NCBI GenBank assembly: GCA_964409165.1 | Contig: CAYPCH010000098.1 | Coordinates: forward strand, 1 to 14,336 | Length of the DNA: 14,336 bases | Reading direction: 5' to 3' | From: CAYPCH01 sp964409165 | Lineage (GTDB): Bacteria; Bacillota; Clostridia; Acetivibrionales; Acetivibrionaceae | Part shown: positions 12,053 to 14,336 of the stretch, in pieces | How positions within the stretch are numbered: position 1 is the first letter of the stretch | How the letters are laid out: each line of letters opens with the position of its first letter | Translations under genes and position numbers: made by a program | The notes under the pieces: model-generated | Told to the model about the DNA's origin: nothing | The model's database searches: none | Seen by the model: only the letters and a program-made list of their open reading frames with translations

Positions 12053-14336
12053 TTAAACTCTTTTTACCTGTTTCTTATCATCACGGTAAAAACCCGCAAC
12101 AGTTCTGGCATACTTTTTGAGTTTTTCGTAAACTAAATAATTTATCGTTCCGGGAGGATAAGTATCGTCATTTCTTCTCTGCCCGGCCTTCAATCCTGTG
12201 AGTATCTCTATTCCTTCATCAATATTTTTAACAGCATAAATGCTAAATTTGCCTTCTTTTACAGCATCAATTACATCATCATTCAGAACCAGGTTCTTTA
12301 TATTCTGGTACGGTATTAAAACACCATGACTGCCATCTAGTCCACGTGACTTGCAAAGTTCAAAGAAACCTTCTATTTTCTCTGTAGCACCTCCAATAGG
12401 CTGAATCTCTCCCTTCTGATTGACAGAGCCGGTAACCGCAAAGCTTTGTTTTATAGGAATATCAGCTAAACTAGAAAGAACAGCATATAACTCGGCGCTT
12501 GAAGCACTGTCACCGTCCACACCACCATAAAGCTGCTCGAAACAAAGACTTGCCGAAAGAGACAATGGTATTTCCTGTGCATATTTCTGCCCTATATATC
12601 CGCTTAGTATTAGAACTCCTTTTGTATGGGAGGTTCCGCTCATCTCAACTTCTCTTTCAACATTCACTATTCCGCTTTCGCCCATAAATGTATTGGCAGT
12701 TATCCTTGAAGGTTTGCCGAAGGAATAATCACCCATATCAAGTATTGTCAGTCCATTAATCTGACCTACAACCTCTCCAGCGGTATCTATCATAATGGTT
12801 CCGTCTTCTAAAAGCTCCAGAAGCTTTTTATCGTATTTGTTTGATCTGTTAATTTTCTCAATTATAGCCTTCTTTACATGCTCCGAAGTTACCAACTCAG
12901 ACCCTTCAATTTGTGCCCATGCAGCAGATTCACTGAGAATTTCCACAATATCATTAAACCGAGTGGAAAGCTTTGCCTGATCCTCAACAAGCCTTGAACT
13001 GTACTCCACCACTTTTGCCACGCCGGTTCTGTCAAAATGGGAAGTGTTTTCCCTTCGGCAGAATGAACTTATAAACTGTGCCAGCTTTTTTATATTCTCT
13101 CTATTTTTAGTCATTTCTTCGTCAAAATCAACTTTAATTTTGAAAAGCTTTTTAAAATCCTCATCATATTCATAAAGCGCATGGTAAAGATATTCACTTC
13201 CGACCAGTACAACCTTTATATCAAGCGGAATGGGTTCAGGTTTTAATGTAGATACGGCAACAAGACCCATCTGCTCTTTCATGTTTTCTATTGTTATCTG
13301 CTTTGTTCTTAGGGCTCTCTTTAGGGCTTCCCATGACTGTACATTGCTTAATACATCTTTAGCCTGAAGTATAAGGTATCCACCGTTCGCCAAGTGAAAA
13401 AGCCCTGGTTTTATCATGGTATAGTCGGTTGTCATTGTCCCGAACTCATTTTCATATTCAAGTTTCCCCAAAAGATTGTAATATGAGGGGTTATAGTCTA
13501 CAATTACCGGCGCTCCCTTCTTCTTGCTATTATCAACCAGCAGATTTACCTTGTATTTGTCCGCCGGGGATTCATCGGAGCTCTTAAGCCACGGAATAAC
13601 AAGCTGCTGTTGCTCTTCGGTAAACTCCTGTTCTCTGAAATCATCCAGATGTACAAGTATATCCTCTTGCACTTTCTCAAGATACTCCGAAACTTTTTTA
13701 TAGTCCGTGTATTTTTCCTTAAGGTCATTTATATGCATACCTACGGCAAAAAGTGCAATTTTATTTTCCCATTCGGCAACCCTTTCTTCTGCTTCCCTTT
13801 CTATGGACTTAATCTTCCTTATGATATCAAGAGTCTCAAGTTGCACAATATTTGACTTTTCATTTATTTGATGTTTTATCTTCTCATCCAGATCCCCGTA
13901 TTCCTCTTCAGTTATGGTCTTCCCCTCAACTACAGGCAGAAAATATATGCCTGCATTGGTAGTTTTAACCTTGAATCCTTGCTTCTCGGCATCATCATTA
14001 AGCTTTTCCAAAAGCCGTGTACGTTTAGCCTGAAACTCATTTGTAATAGAAGTCTTCTCTCTTTCATAATCCTCACTGTCAAATGCCCTCGTTATTTCCT
14101 GCTGGAGTACTTTTATAAAATTCTCCATGTCTTTTTGAAGCACCTTACCAAGTCCAGCAGGCAGATTTATTGCTTTTGGCTGGTTTGGATTGTCAAAATT
14201 ATTCACATAGCACCAGTCATCAGGAACCTTGCCTTTTTTCGCCATCTTTTTTATATAGTTTTGAGCATAACTGGTTTTCCCTGTCCCGGTCAAACCACTC
14301 ATAAAAATGTTATATCCCCGTGTCTTTATTTTAAGT
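12053..14336 (-). CDS. Lon-like ATP-dependent protease (AAA_32 / peptidase S16), 5' end outside window
   Basis: A serine-lysine protease fused to an AAA+ ATPase. Numbering from the first in-frame ATG inside the window (14302), the Walker A motif is GLTGTGKT at 3-10, a long charged helical insert fills about 60-230, the second ATPase segment LFHLANGGYLILQAKDVL is at 301-318, and the Lon protease domain fills about 500-705. The catalytic serine is S599 in GGVDGDSAS and the lysine is K642 in GGATEKIEG. Their 43-residue spacing equals that of E. coli Lon (S679, K722). The frame stays open to the edge, upstream reading TRGYNIF, as expected for sequence just before Walker A. The true start and the N-terminal domain therefore lie outside, and the ATG at 14302 is not the start. 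These proteins lack the classical Lon substrate-binding domain. It probably degrades damaged or regulatory proteins. Confidence 0.93.
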   Translation of the reverse strand, partial: LKIKTRGYNIFMSGLTGTGKTSYAQNYIKKMAKKGKVPDDWCYVNNFDNPNQPKAINLPAGLGKVLQKDMENFIKVLQQEITRAFDSEDYEREKTSITNEFQAKRTRLLEKLNDDAEKQGFKVKTTNAGIYFLPVVEGKTITEEEYGDLDEKIKHQINEKSNIVQLETLDIIRKIKSIEREAEERVAEWENKIALFAVGMHINDLKEKYTDYKKVSEYLEKVQEDILVHLDDFREQEFTEEQQQLVIPWLKSSDESPADKYKVNLLVDNSKKKGAPVIVDYNPSYYNLLGKLEYENEFGTMTTDYTMIKPGLFHLANGGYLILQAKDVLSNVQSWEALKRALRTKQITIENMKEQMGLVAVSTLKPEPIPLDIKVVLVGSEYLYHALYEYDEDFKKLFKIKVDFDEEMTKNRENIKKLAQFISSFCRRENTSHFDRTGVAKVVEYSSRLVEDQAKLSTRFNDIVEILSESAAWAQIEGSELVTSEHVKKAIIEKINRSNKYDKKLLELLEDGTIMIDTAGEVVGQINGLTILDMGDYSFGKPSRITANTFMGESGIVNVEREVEMSGTSHTKGVLILSGYIGQKYAQEIPLSLSASLCFEQLYGGVDGDSASSAELYAVLSSLADIPIKQSFAVTGSVNQKGEIQPIGGATEKIEGFFELCKSRGLDGSHGVLIPYQNIKNLVLNDDVIDAVKEGKFSIYAVKNIDEGIEILTGLKAGQRRNDDTYPPGTINYLVYEKLKKYARTVAGFYRDDKKQVKRV

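Overview
The window reads as chromosome of a low-GC, Gram-positive anaerobe of the class Clostridia. Signs of this are AT-rich intergenic DNA, strong AGGAGG ribosome binding sites, TTG start codons, consensus sigma-A promoters and an AAA_32-type Lon-like protease. A Ruminiclostridium/Acetivibrio-like relative is my guess from overall style; no gene here fixes the genus.

Bases 1-1300 are a decaying region: short repeats, a minus-strand small-protein pseudogene (about 298-620), and a class-3 aldehyde dehydrogenase remnant (652-1260) that has lost its N-terminus and its whole catalytic core. Bases 1365-5533 hold a compact plus-strand operon: an FCD-type GntR regulator, a Si-type citrate synthase whose start overlaps the regulator's end, and an aconitase. 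These are the first two steps of the oxidative TCA branch, probably used to make 2-oxoglutarate for glutamate. A sigma-A promoter carries a TTGTATACAA palindrome across its -10, which suggests autoregulation. Convergent to this, on the minus strand (5595-8334), is an ECF sigma factor, an abutting membrane anti-sigma factor with a very large outer domain, and perhaps a small single-pass membrane protein upstream.

Bases 8175-10507 are the most unusual part. Two divergent GreA/GreB-like paralogues face each other across a Nudix protein gene whose Nudix box is degenerate. The segment is bounded by 49-bp near-identical direct repeats. The minus-strand Gre-like gene has a consensus promoter and a long leader in which one segment can pair with either of two others, followed by a hairpin plus T-rich tract before the ribosome binding site. 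This looks like an uncharacterised attenuation-type leader.

A hairpin repeat family (AAAATTGAGTACCC, short loop, GGGTACTCAATTTT, then a conserved pyrimidine-rich tail) occurs four times between 5544 and 10865. Two copies are bidirectional terminators between convergent genes, one sits inside the Gre-like leader, and one is degraded. The rest holds a tRNA-Pro(CGG) gene with its own promoter and terminator, an SDR-family epimerase-like gene, and a Lon-like protease gene that runs off the right edge.
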